NCBI RefSeq assembly: GCF_032854445.1
Contig: NC_088305.1
Location: 2,483,001-2,547,000, forward strand
Direction: 5' to 3'
Source: Liolophura sinensis
Lineage: Eukaryota; Mollusca; Polyplacophora; Chitonida; Chitonidae
Length of the DNA: 64,000 nucleotides
In this document: piece by piece, positions 22,267 through 33,200 of the stretch
How the letters are laid out: the number at the start of each line of letters is the position of its first letter
Position numbering within the stretch: the first letter of the stretch is position 1
The notes under the pieces: model-generated
Database searches by the model: none
Told to the model about the DNA's origin: nothing
The model's input: the letters and a program-made list of their open reading frames with translations, nothing else
Program-made: the position numbers and the translations under genes

Positions 22267-23487
22267 CCCAAAAATTATATTCTTGGTAAATACAGAAAAT
22301 TTGCTGTGATTAGCAAATATGAATAACCATGTACGAGATGATCGGGTGATGAGTCAGCGAAGGTAATTGTGTATTTTATTAATAGCTGCAAAACCTGAAG
22401 CAGCTATATTCAGTACAGTTTTCAAAAGAACATAAGGTGTAGAATCATCAGTACCCAAAGTTCGTCAGTTAGTTGCCAAATGCCGGTGGTTTACTAAAGG
22501 CGCTCTGCCGTGTGCGTCATATATATATAACACTGAATTCAGTGGCTATCTTAATGAAATAAATAAATAAATAAATAAAATATACATACAACTTTAATTG
22601 TAGGGAAACAATATAAGGCGGTCTATAGCATACAGCTGTGCCGAATGGAATTCTCATTACAATCCGCAATAACAGTGTAAGCCAATTTGACGTCTTTTCT
22701 GACTTACGTTTACCCTCAGGATGTTCCCATTGTACTGTAGCCCAACATCAACAACAGCTGTCTCAGCCTGCGGGGCATATGTATACACCCAGCACACGCT
22801 ATACTTAAAGTATTGCAATCTGAACGAGGGGGCCATCGATCTCGTACATTGTCGAGGTACACACACTTGTTTACTCTTCCTCCACGTTGACACACGGAGT
22901 CGGGCTATACTAAACAACTTAGAACTCAACTCATTCGTGTTATATTATTTTCATCGTCTGTTTCACGTGGCTGCACACAACACACAGCTTTACTAAGGAC
23001 TATCGGCTTAACTTTCAGTGTCGCCTGTAGGAAAGACAGCTGTTTATTAGGTATGTGATAACGTGTGGAAGAAAACAGGAGTCGGGCTAGTTATATTTAC
23101 TTTGATATACACCTTCCCGCCAGTTCAGGATTGCCCGAGACTTCAACTGTAAGCCCCTTATCTGGGATGGGTGTAATCGACAGTATGACACACGGAAAGA
23201 CTCTATGATACATATATATCCCCGTTGTATCCCGCCCTGAGTACCCTGAGTACATTGTTGGTGAATTAGTCCAGTGAATCCAGGTCTATTGCAATGCCAG
23301 CAATGTGGTGGGCTTCGTAAGCACCTGGTGAGTTCATTTGATTTTTTCGTTTAATTGGTTTGTATTTTTCGCCGGATTCAAAGGCACGTGCTTGTTGTAA
23401 TCTTGTAGTGTGGTAGGTGCTCCACGGAACTTTATTCCACAATAAAACACACGACTGCCATCTTTTAATTCAGTCATTGATAAATAC
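22267..23487. other. Unique intergenic DNA
   Basis: Short open frames on both strands (about 90 codons near 22660-22990) overlap each other and show no motif; not supported as genes. A short (ATAA)n microsatellite is at 22556-22580. Confidence 0.45.
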
Positions 23488-23647
23488 TATATTTATTTAT
23501 TTGATTGGTGTTTTACGCCGTACAGACCTTCCCACGTACGGCTGGTGAGGAAGCCAGCCAGAGGTTGAACAGCGACTGCATTGGTGAGACGCTCCTGGGC
23601 CATTTCGCTGTGCTAGCGCTCTAACCAACTGAGCCACGAAGGCCCCG
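23488..23647 (-). mobile_element. SINE-A with large internal deletion, minus strand
   Basis: The tail side gattggtgttttacgccgta joins directly to cagaccttcccacgtacggc, removing most of the body, yet the full head (gtgctagcgctctaaccaac, tgagccacgaaggcccc) is present. The clean loss suggests a deletion or template jump. Confidence 0.85.
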
Positions 23648-23974
23648 ATAAATACAATAAGTCAGCACGAAAAAGATTCAAGTGTCAGCAGCAAGTGTTG
23701 AACATGATCTGACGTACTTGGTCGTATCAAGGACAGTTACACTCCACTTGTAACGTACTCGTCTGATACTGATGAAGTGTAACAGGCACATTGCCGTATA
23801 CTGTCATCCAACAATTTAACTTCAATGTCACTTTTTTCTCACCCAAATAGATGTCAAAATGTAATTTAATTATATAATAAAATCCAAATCGCCTTTGTTC
23901 AATTCAAGTACATCAGCGTACAGTAATATGGCGTTACATGTACCCACAAATTGCAACGAAGCTGTGCATGACAT
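23648..23974. other. Unique spacer
   Basis: No supportable feature. Confidence 0.4.
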
Positions 23975-24340
23975 TTTCGGCATACTGTGTGTGGGTGTTA
24001 CATTTAAGCTGGGCCTTACATTATGGCTGATGTCTTCGGCATACTGTGTGTGGGCGTTACATTTAAGTTGGGCCTTACATTATGGCTGATGTCTTCGGCA
24101 TACTGTGTGTGGGTGTTACATTTAAGTTGGGCCTTACATTATGGCTGATGTCTTCGGCATACTGTGTGTGGGTGTTACATTTAAGTTGGGCCTTACATTA
24201 TGGCTGATGTCTTCGGCATACTGTGTGTGGGCGTTACATTTAAGTTGGGCCTTATATTATGGCTGATGTGTTCGGCATACTGTGTGTGGGCGTAACATTT
24301 AAGTTGGGCCTTATATTATGGCTGACGTTTTCGGCATGCA
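23975..24340 (+). repeat. 59-bp minisatellite, 6 units
   Basis: catactgtgtgtgggtgtta, then catttaagttgggccttaca, ttatggctgatgtcttcgg, starting at 23981, 24040, 24099 and on. The words ctgatgtcttcggcat also occur in SINE-B, so a SINE origin is possible, as for the 1.3-2.0-kb array, but the rest of the unit does not match. Confidence 0.9.
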
Positions 24341-24555
24341 TTCTTTGTCCTTAGGGTGTCTCCTTGTAAGATGCACAAGCGTTTATTCTCTACGGTCTAG
24401 TCTGTCATTTGCACAAATGTTTCGCTCTGCTATAGTTTCTGACCAGTAAAGGCTCCTGAACTCATGCGGTGGTGGTTAGACATAGCGACAAGGAGTAAGG
24501 ACACATTTCACGTGCGACTCAGCTTTGTGGAAAAGTCCGCAAGGCTAAGCCTAGT

Positions 24556-25122
24556 CTAGTCCGACACTCGTATACCACCCGTAAACCATAAAGGAATGTT
24601 CCAAGTTGATAATCGTAAGACCCAATTGAAAAACAACCTTAAACACCAATTCCCAAAAGAATATAAAACCGAAAATATATACATAGTGAATAAAGCTGGT
24701 AACATATAAGAAAGGATGTTGCTGCCTCGCTTGGCGGTCAGCACTGAGGGGTTAGAGCTAGGAAACAGGACAGACTGGCCCAGTGTCAAGATGATGTGAC
24801 TGGGTGAGGTGTCATCTCTGATGTCTTGGGCAGGACACTTCAATGTCGGCACCACTTTGGCGACGTGGACTCGCCTCACAACAACAACTATTTCTACACA
24901 CACCTAATGACTCGTCGTAGTCATATATGAGGAAAACATTGTTAGAACGTATGTGTGAATGCTCGGGGTTTAACGTCGTACTTAACAGTTTGTTAGTTCG
25001 ACGCAACACGCCAAAGTATACATATATACGTATATAAGTAAGAGGTATTCAGTAGTATTCATTGATGAAGGGATAGACGGTATTCCAGGCATGGGATCCA
25101 CTTCAAATTTTAAACTCGAAAT
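24556..25122 (-). mobile_element. Family C element split by a SINE-B insertion
   Basis: Minus-strand family C (cgtataccacccgtaaacca, ttccaagttgataatcgtaa, aaagctggtaacatataag) stops near 24712 and resumes near 25045 (attcattgatgaagggatag, attccaggcatgggatcca). Between them is SINE-B (tgctgcctcgcttggcggtc ... cacacctaatgactcgtcgt). The uninterrupted copy at 43786-44065 shows the two halves are normally joined. The word tataag on both sides may be the target duplication. Confidence 0.6.
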
Positions 25123-25429
25123 CCGTAACAAATTTCCAAGTCGAATACAAATATAGGTATCTCAGAAGCGCCATAAAAGGAAATGTGGATGTAATGCCAG
25201 CCACGATATGGCTGTGACATTGCCGATGTGACGTTAAGCCATAATCATTCATTCTTGTGCTTACATCCTGCTTAGCCCAGGATTGAGCGTAACCATGACA
25301 ACTATGACACAGATTGCCAGATGTACTGAACGCTCTGTCCATTTTTCATACAAAACTGAGACATTACGTTGCATTATGTGCCTAATGTGCACGTGCAGGG
25401 GATTGAATATGTTGAACAGTTTCAAGCAA

Positions 25430-25556
25430 CGGACAATCTGCAGAGGTCACCATGTGGGCTACCGTACACAGAGCCCCATCTCGGGGTTTATGTGCAATCT
25501 GCAGAGGTCATCCTGTAGGCTACCGTACACAGAGCCCCATCTCAGGGTTTATGTGT
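25430..25556 (+). repeat. 61-62-bp tandem duplication
   Basis: caatctgcagaggtcaccat, then gtgggctaccgtacacagag, ccccatctcggggtttatgt occurs twice in a row with a few changes. Confidence 0.9.
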
Positions 25557-25744
25557 AGAGCCTAAGTGTGTACAGCGTGTGACAGTTTCTCCCACTGAAT
25601 ACACTGAAGACAGTGTGCAGAAATGCAGCTGTTGTGGTATTTCAATTTTGTTTTCATACAAAGATGGATTTAGGCCTTTGGCAGAACTGGACCTGGACAT
25701 ACCAGTGGAGCATTGTTATGTGCCATTTTGATTCGCTGATCTGT

Positions 25745-25938
25745 GGAAATGTAAATACTTGTATGTCTATATAAATACATGCATATCTATGTAAATACTT
25801 GTATATCTATGTAAATACTTGTATATCTATGTAAATACTTGTTTATCTACGTAAATACTTGTATATCTATGAAAATACATGCATATCTATGTAAATACTT
25901 GTATATCTATGTAAACCCTTGTGTATCTATTGTATACA
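25745..25938. repeat. 20-bp minisatellite, about 9 units
   Basis: gtaaatacttgtatatctat with variants (acatgcatatctat, cttgtttatctac). Confidence 0.92.
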
Positions 25939-26384
25939 TGTTCTGTCCATTTGTTGGGTAATTTTTATTGAAATAAATGTTATTTCAGTACAAAACTGTC
26001 TAACTCTCATGTTAATGAAAAATAACAGATCTTGCGATTTGTATAGATGCCTTACCGATATGCAATAACCCAGATCACTCCCCTTGAATGCTGCAGGGTG
26101 TCCTACTCGTTATAGAATGTGATGTATTTAACATTAAGTATTTAGCCTATGTGTTTCTTGTTTGACGAAGACAGACCCATTACCCGATGAGTATCAATTA
26201 AAATATTTCAAATTTAAAATCAGATTGGTAATTATTTTATGCAGGAAAACTTTTGATACAAACATAGTCATTTATGGTCATTGTGGAAAATACAGAGCCC
26301 AAAGCTACCTGGAACGTTCCTGCCGTAACGCCCAGCTTTGGTCATATAGACTTCCACGCTGACGCTGAAAAAAACACATCTCAA

Positions 26385-26820
26385 ACCATACCTTATTTTT
26401 GCTATCCACCGTTTCCCTAAAACGCCCGAAATGTAATATGTCAAAGCCTACATTGGTAAACCACCTTTCAGTAGTAGTCCAGCCGTTCAAACTTTCGAAT
26501 CGAACAACTCAAATCAAAGTCTTCCATGTCTGGATTTGTTTTTCAAGGTAGTGGAAATTTTATCCCACCCATATTCTCTTTAGGAATTGCATGCCCTGTA
26601 AACGGAATATGGGGTGAGCTAAAATTTTCGTGGCCCATCACTCTGCACGAAGATGAAAAAAAAAATGTCCAAACAGACGTTGATTTTTTTTGCGTTGTCC
26701 GATTGGAAAGTTTAAACGGCTGAATTACTGTTGAAAGATGGTTTACCAGTGCTGGCTTTGACATATTAAATTTCTGGCGTTTTAGGGAATCGATGAATAG
26801 CAAAGATAAGGTAGGATTCG
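26385..26820. mobile_element. Long imperfect palindrome (foldback element), about 430 bp
   Basis: The left arm (ccttatttttgctatccacc, gtttccctaaaacgcc, atatgtcaaagcc, tggtaaaccacctttca, ccgttcaaactttc) is matched in inverted order by the right arm (gaaagtttaaacgg, tgaaagatggtttacca, ggctttgacatatta, ggcgttttagggaatcgatg, agcaaagataagg). Pairing continues inward to aaattttatcccacccatat against aatatggggtgagc. The centre is near 26600. It looks like an aging foldback or MITE-type element, about 320 bp upstream of transporter exon 1. Confidence 0.75.
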
Positions 26821-27140
26821 AGCCATTTTTTCTTTTTTTTTTGGTGAAATTATTCATTATAGACCAATGAATAATGCACAAAATATTGACAAACACAGAT
26901 CGATAAACACTGTAGTCCTAGTTGCCATTGCAATGGCTTTCAAGATTCAAACGTAGTTACACCCCTAACACGCCCAGTAGCCCATGCCGTCTTTAATTAC
27001 TGTATTTGGCTTCAAACTTCGCTCTAGGAAGCAGATTTTTCCAGGCAAATAAAACTCATAAGATAGTCTTTTTTGTGCGCAACATTTTTCAAATGAGAGA
27101 ATTCTTTCTCATACTCTTAACTTATTTGTTTCTACTTCAG
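26821..27140. other. SLC38A11: Region just upstream of transporter exon 1
   Basis: Unique AT-rich DNA ending in a pyrimidine-rich acceptor (tttctacttcag). It is probably part of an intron in the 5' UTR, so the promoter may be further upstream. I see no TATA box or CpG cluster to mark one. Confidence 0.4.
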
Positions 27141-27259
27141 AATTTCGGTACTAGAGCCGCCCCTTGAGGGAGCCACTAACCACCGTTACCATGGAGACGA
27201 CAGGGAAATCCCCCGACTCGGAGTCCACCTACATCTTGAAGGACAAGTCTCCGTCACAG
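27141..27259 (+). CDS. SLC38A11: SLC38A11-like exon 1 (start codon exon)
   Basis: The ATG at 27191 opens 23 codons (METTGKSPDSESTY...) ending in ACAG with donor gtccgt at 27260. This is a polar, probably cytosolic N-terminus, as expected before TM1 of an SLC38 protein. A pyrimidine-rich tract with acceptor cttcag ends at 27140, so bases 27141-27190 are probably 5' UTR and a further upstream non-coding exon is likely. The ATG context (ttaccATGG) is Kozak-like. The donor is weaker than the others in the gene, so this exon is less certain than exons 2-13. Confidence 0.7.
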
Positions 27260-30200
27260 GTCCGTTCTTACATCGTATTGATCGAACCACAGAAATGCTC
27301 ACCGTCCTAGTCTCTATATAAGTCAAATTTCTTATCTCCGATCAAATCAGTATATAAAACACAACTCTATATAGAGAGTTAAACCAGAACGTGCTGCTTC
27401 CTGTTCTAAGTCCTGGTGTCTGACCCCTTCTGAAGCAAGCTGTTCCCTTTCTAAGTCATGGTGTCTGACCCCTTCTGAAGCAAGCTGTTCCCTTTCTAAG
27501 TCATGGTGTCTGACCCGTTCTAAAGAATTCTGTCCCCTATTCTAAGTTATGGTGTCTGACCCTTTTCTCAAGCAAACTGTTCCCTTTCTAAATCATGTTG
27601 TCTGACGCGTTCTAAAGAATGCTGCCCCCTATTATAAGTCATGGTGTGTGACTCGTTCTAAAGAAAAGGGTCCCCTATTCTAAGTCATGGTGTCTGACCC
27701 ATTCTAAAGAATGCTGTCCCCTATTCTAAGTCACGGTGTCTGATCCGTTCTGAAGCAAGCTGTTCCCTTTCTAAGTCATGTATGGTGTCCGGCCCGTTCT
27801 GAAGGAAGCTGCTCCCTTTTCTAAGTCATGCGTGGTGTCCGGCCCGTTCTGAAGGAAGCTGCTCCCTTTTCTAAGTCATGCGTGGTGTCCGGCCCGTTCT
27901 GAAGCATGCTCTCCTCTTTTCTACATCATGGTGTCCGACATTAAGTAAAGTATGTTGTCCACTATTTCAAGTACTCCGGCCGTAAGTGGGAAGGTCTGTC
28001 AGCAACGTGCGGATTGTCGTCGGTTTCCTCGAGCTCTACCCGGTTTCCTCCCACCGTAATGCTAGCCGACGTCATATAAGTGAAATATTCTTGAGTACGG
28101 CGTAAAACACCAACCAAATAAATAAATAAAGCAGTAAATAAATGCATATTTTAAGTCATTTTGTCCGGCCCATTCTAAAGCATGCTGTCTCCTTTTCCCC
28201 AGGTACCCCATGGCTGGTAATCAGAACTACCGATCAAAGAAACAAAGTTACTTGTAGGCCTATTTAGTTGGTATAGATGAAGCATAAATGTCTTGGCTAT
28301 TTGTTGAAAACTGTTTCGCTTAATGACATGTCATTAAATACAAGCACTAGTTAGACGTCCTTTGACTTCAGAAGCTTTCTGGGTGACACATTGTTTTGAT
28401 CTTGCATCACGTATTACCACCATTCACCCCCAAAGTAGTGTCCACCCTATTGTCTATACGTTAACACGGCGGTCCCCTATTGAATACACAACCATCTTGT
28501 TTTCCCAAAAAGGGAATCCCTGTTAAGAGTCACGTCATATGGTCCATAGTTTCAAATTTGAATCATACGATCCAGCATTTGATTGGCCAGATTCCAGTTC
28601 CAGGTATGTTACGGCAAGAACAAAAAAAACACGTTAGATTTTTGCAGTAAAATGCTCGCATGAGATACATACTGAAACCAACTGCCTACAAACAGTGGAC
28701 TTTTTCCACTTCCGCTACCCAGATTACCAGGCAGCTCATTAAACATCTCCTCTCGGGTCGTAAGTGGGAAGGTCTTCCAGCATCCTGCGGATGGTAGTGG
28801 GTTTTCCCCGAGCTGTGCCCGGTTTCCACCCACCGTAATACTGACCGCCGTCGTATAATTGAAATATTCTTGAGTATGCCGTAAACGCCAATCAAATAAA
28901 TAAATAAATTAAACAGCTCACAGAAGTTTCTATAAGTGCCTCACGTTATACATTTAAGACGTTGTGGTTGTGATAAAAAATGTGGCACCCACGTAGGGGT
29001 CTATATTAGAACCTCAACCAAGGCAGCAGGTAGCCTATATTTTAGAATATTCCAGTGGTCACAAATATAGCTACTGTTATCTCTCACCTTATATGACGCC
29101 ACAGGACTCTGGTCACACCTCTCACATGACGGATGACTCACGCCACCTTGTGGAACCTGAATCAGACAAGAAGAAAATACAGAGTAACATACCCTTTACC
29201 AGCTTTAACTTCATTAACTCGATTGTGGGTTCCGGAATTATAGGTAAGGATCAAACTCTTACGAGTGCACTGCAGATGACGTCATTTTGTTATTTCATCA
29301 TGCATCACCGATTGTCGCGTGACGTCACTTCTTACCTAACTTAGTTATCAAGGGAAGTAGAGGGAACGTGAGCAAAAAATAGATGCCTATCCTTCTGAAG
29401 AGGATAATGCGTCTTTCCAAAATGGTTTCATGAACTCCAACGGACAGAAAATTGAAAAAGGAAACCGGCTCATGTTGGAGTATGATTTTATAACAGAAGG
29501 AAGCGTGTGGTTGTATTACCGACTGCAACAACCATCTTGCATTGTATCATACCAAACTTATTTCTGTGTCTAATGAAAAAGACTACATCATACAGAGTAA
29601 AACCAGATCAGCGACGACGGTGTGATAGTTGACTAATGGCCACACGTGAAATACGGCCTCTTGTCAATTTTACCTCGGCGTTTATCTAACATCACTTCCT
29701 GCCTTCTCCGTACCCTACTTCATCTCCGTGACCTCAGTCATTTGTCTCTGGATTTGACTTCCAATGCTAAAGGTTGATACGTTATGGTTTTGAACTCCAG
29801 AATTTCGAACTTATCTCTTCCTAACATTTTCGACGTTAAATAAATTTTGTAGCTATACTTATTACCTACACAATATGATTCGACCTCTTTCTATGTCCAT
29901 TACTGATTTAATGTAATTTTTAAAATAAGAATATATGATTGTGAATTCTTTACAGAACATTTCGAAAAGCTTCATAAATCTATAAATAAACGTCTTAAAC
30001 TTCATCATTTATCTCACGTCATTTTTTGTAGCAAAGTTCATACGCAGGAGGCAAATATAGTTTGCTTTTTAAATGAGAAAACCTTTATTAACATCATTTC
30101 CAAATGTTGCCATTTTGTGAGATAGGAGGGCTATTCGTGGATTCACGCTGCTATGCCTGACAATATGCCGTCAGCGTTTATTCGAATCTGCCTAACATTT

Positions 30201-33200
30201 ATGCAAAGAATGTTGTGTTTTTAAAATTTTATATTCAGAGTACGTTCACATCTCAGTAAAGTTCTTCGTTTTTCTAGGTATCCCTTACGCCATTAACCAG
30301 GCAGGGTTTGGACTCGGGATCCTGTTGCTCGTCCTCGTTGCCGTGGTTACAGGTAAGCTGCCATTTCATTGGTTAAGAGCGCCCGAAAATAGAATTGCCA
30401 ATAAGTAAACTTATGATTATATCATGGCAGTGTCTTTTCAAATGTTCCCTCCACGTGAATCGAATCAAAAATTTATTCATGGGCAGTTCTGTGGTAAGAG
30501 TTATTACTGCATATAAGTATATAAGATTTATGTGTTACTGGTACAACTCAGTTTTTATGAACTGATTATTAGTCATATTTGTGAAAATAAAAAAAAGTGA
30601 AAAAAAAGATAGTAAACAGCTTAGAGATAATCTGTAAATATTGTGAATTACTTGTTATATGCATGCCTTGACTTGGAAAAAATGCATGTCTTTATTGTAC
30701 ATAAAATCAAAGTAAACTTTCTCGGATTTTGACTTCATATATTTTCAGATAGTTAACCAGCTTTGGCAAATGTTGTTAGTATCGAAATGATGGAACAAAA
30801 TAAAACGAGGCCTTCATAGAGAAACACTTGAAGTATGTAGACGTAATACTTGCAGAACAAGGATCGAGCTAAACCAGCCTATAAATTACATACTCATTCG
30901 TTTGCTCTAACAACAGAAAAGGAAGCAAAAGATTTATGAGAACGTTTGTGTTCCAGATTGCTCAGTGCTGATGCTAATAGAAGCGGGTTACATTACCGGT
31001 CTGACGTCATACCAGGTAGGTGATGTCACGCACCGAGGTGACAGCAAACGTTTACACACTTACACACAGAAGATCACTATAGTCTGTTGCAAGAGTGGTA
31101 GGCCCATAGCTGTTACAGGATTCCTTCCAAATGTTTCTTCGAATGATTTGTTTGTTTTTTGCTGTTTGGAAAAGAATTCATTAGATGTGTGTTTCCGTGT
31201 AATCTGCAGCTTTTTTTCACTATATTTTCATTTTAAATGATACATGAAAAGGTACTCGGATATGATGAGTATAGTTTAGTTTCAGGAAAATGAAAAAAAA
31301 AAAGATATGTCAAAACATGCAGATTAGAACATTTTTTCATTTTCGAGGCATATTTTATATTTCATAATAACCCCTTTGTTTTAAAATGTTTTCCGTCAGT
31401 GACCTGGACTTTCCGAAATGACGTAATCGGTGAACATACAGGGAACGCGGATCGCTTAGCGCCCCCATTTCGGGTTTTCCTCCCAACGAAGTTATTTTCA
31501 CAGATATCACAGTTGACGTCACCACCGTAGGCTACTTAGTTCCGGACTGTTATTCCATATCCTAAAACTCCTTATTCAGAATTAAAAACAAAGCATTCCA
31601 TGTACCGTGTAACAATGTTTCATCCGTGTGCCTCAATTCACGGCTCTGTCCTGGCTCATTCGTTTACAGCGTTGGTCTCGCAGCAATCAATCGTCTCCTA
31701 ACCAACACGGCAGCTGTCTGAAACCGTTCCAATGGATAGGCTGCGATTTTAAGTTAGGATCTTTGTCATGTTCCTAGGGAAGGGCGGATGTTTCCTCTGA
31801 GCAATCTTGCCCCCCCCCCCCCACCCACTTTCACCGATCAGCCTCACTGCCGTCAAATCCCAGAAAAGTTGTCCAAGACTAGACCAATAAATGTTGGTTT
31901 TGTTCTTCCACTCCATGTTGTCATCAGTACACTACTTTCATTCCAGGATTCAGTCTTTAACCGTTATTTCATTACATAAATACTTACAATCTGTACCTTT
32001 TTTTTTGCATCATATGGACTTCAAGCAGTAACTTTTCAGAGATTTCCGTGTACGTTCTATTGAAAAGTCGATGGCTTTAAGTGGTCTTACTAACACTTCT
32101 TTTCTCAACGCCAGGATGTAGTGAGAACAGCGATGGGCAAGCCAGTGTTTTACATCCTTACCTTGCTACAATTCACCTACCCGTTTATCGGTATGTACAC
32201 ATGGTATTAGCTTACGTTATACCGTACAATTGCTGAGAACAGTTCTTTGGGAAACAACAGTACCGTAGAAAATACTGAGAAGTGCTATTGGAAAGCAACA
32301 GTTGGGTAAAGATAATGAGAACAGTGATGGAAAAACAATATTACGGCTCTATATAGTGTGAACAGTGATGGAAAACAATATTACGGTATTACATAGTGAG
32401 AATAGTGATCGAAAAACAACACTACGGTATTGCCAAGTGAGAATAGTGTTGGAAAAATAACATTACGGTATTAGATAGTGAGAATAGTGATGGAAAATAA
32501 CATGACGGTATTAGATAATGAGAATAGTGATGGAAAAACAACATTATTTTATTAGCTAGTGAGAACAGTGGTGGAAAAATAACATTATGGTATTAGATAG
32601 TGAGAATAGTGATCGAAAAATAACATTAGGGTATTAGATAGTGAGAATAGCAATGGAAAAATAACATTATGGTATTGGATAATGAGAATAGTGATGGAAA
32701 AACAACATTATTTTATTAGATAGTGAGAACAGTGGTGGAAAAATAACATTAGGGTATTAGATAGTGAGAACAGTGGTGGAAAAATAACATTAGGGTATTA
32801 GATAGTGAGAACAGTGGTGGAAAAATAACATTATTGTATTAGATAGTGAGAATAGTGATGGAAAAATAACATTATGGTATTGGATAATGAGAATAGCAAT
32901 GGAAAAATAACATTATGGTATTGGATAATGAGAATAGCAATGGAAAAATAACATTATGGTATTAGATAGTAAGAACAGTGGTGGAAAAATAACATTATGA
33001 TATAAGATAGTGAGAATAGTGATCGAAAAATAACATTAGGGTATTAGATAGTGAGAATAGTGATGGAAAAATAACTTTAGGGAATTAGATAGTGAGAACA
33101 GTGATGGAAAAACAACATTACGGCATTAGATAATGAGAATAGCAATGGAAAAATAACATTGTGGAATTAGATAGTGAGAACAGTGGTGAAAAAATAATAT

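Noticed and set aside
27260-27960. Intron 1 array as another junction-seeded case (exon 1 donor gtccgttctta against unit cccgttcta)
   Set aside because: The match is about 8-9 bases and does not extend into the exon; weaker than chance-proof.
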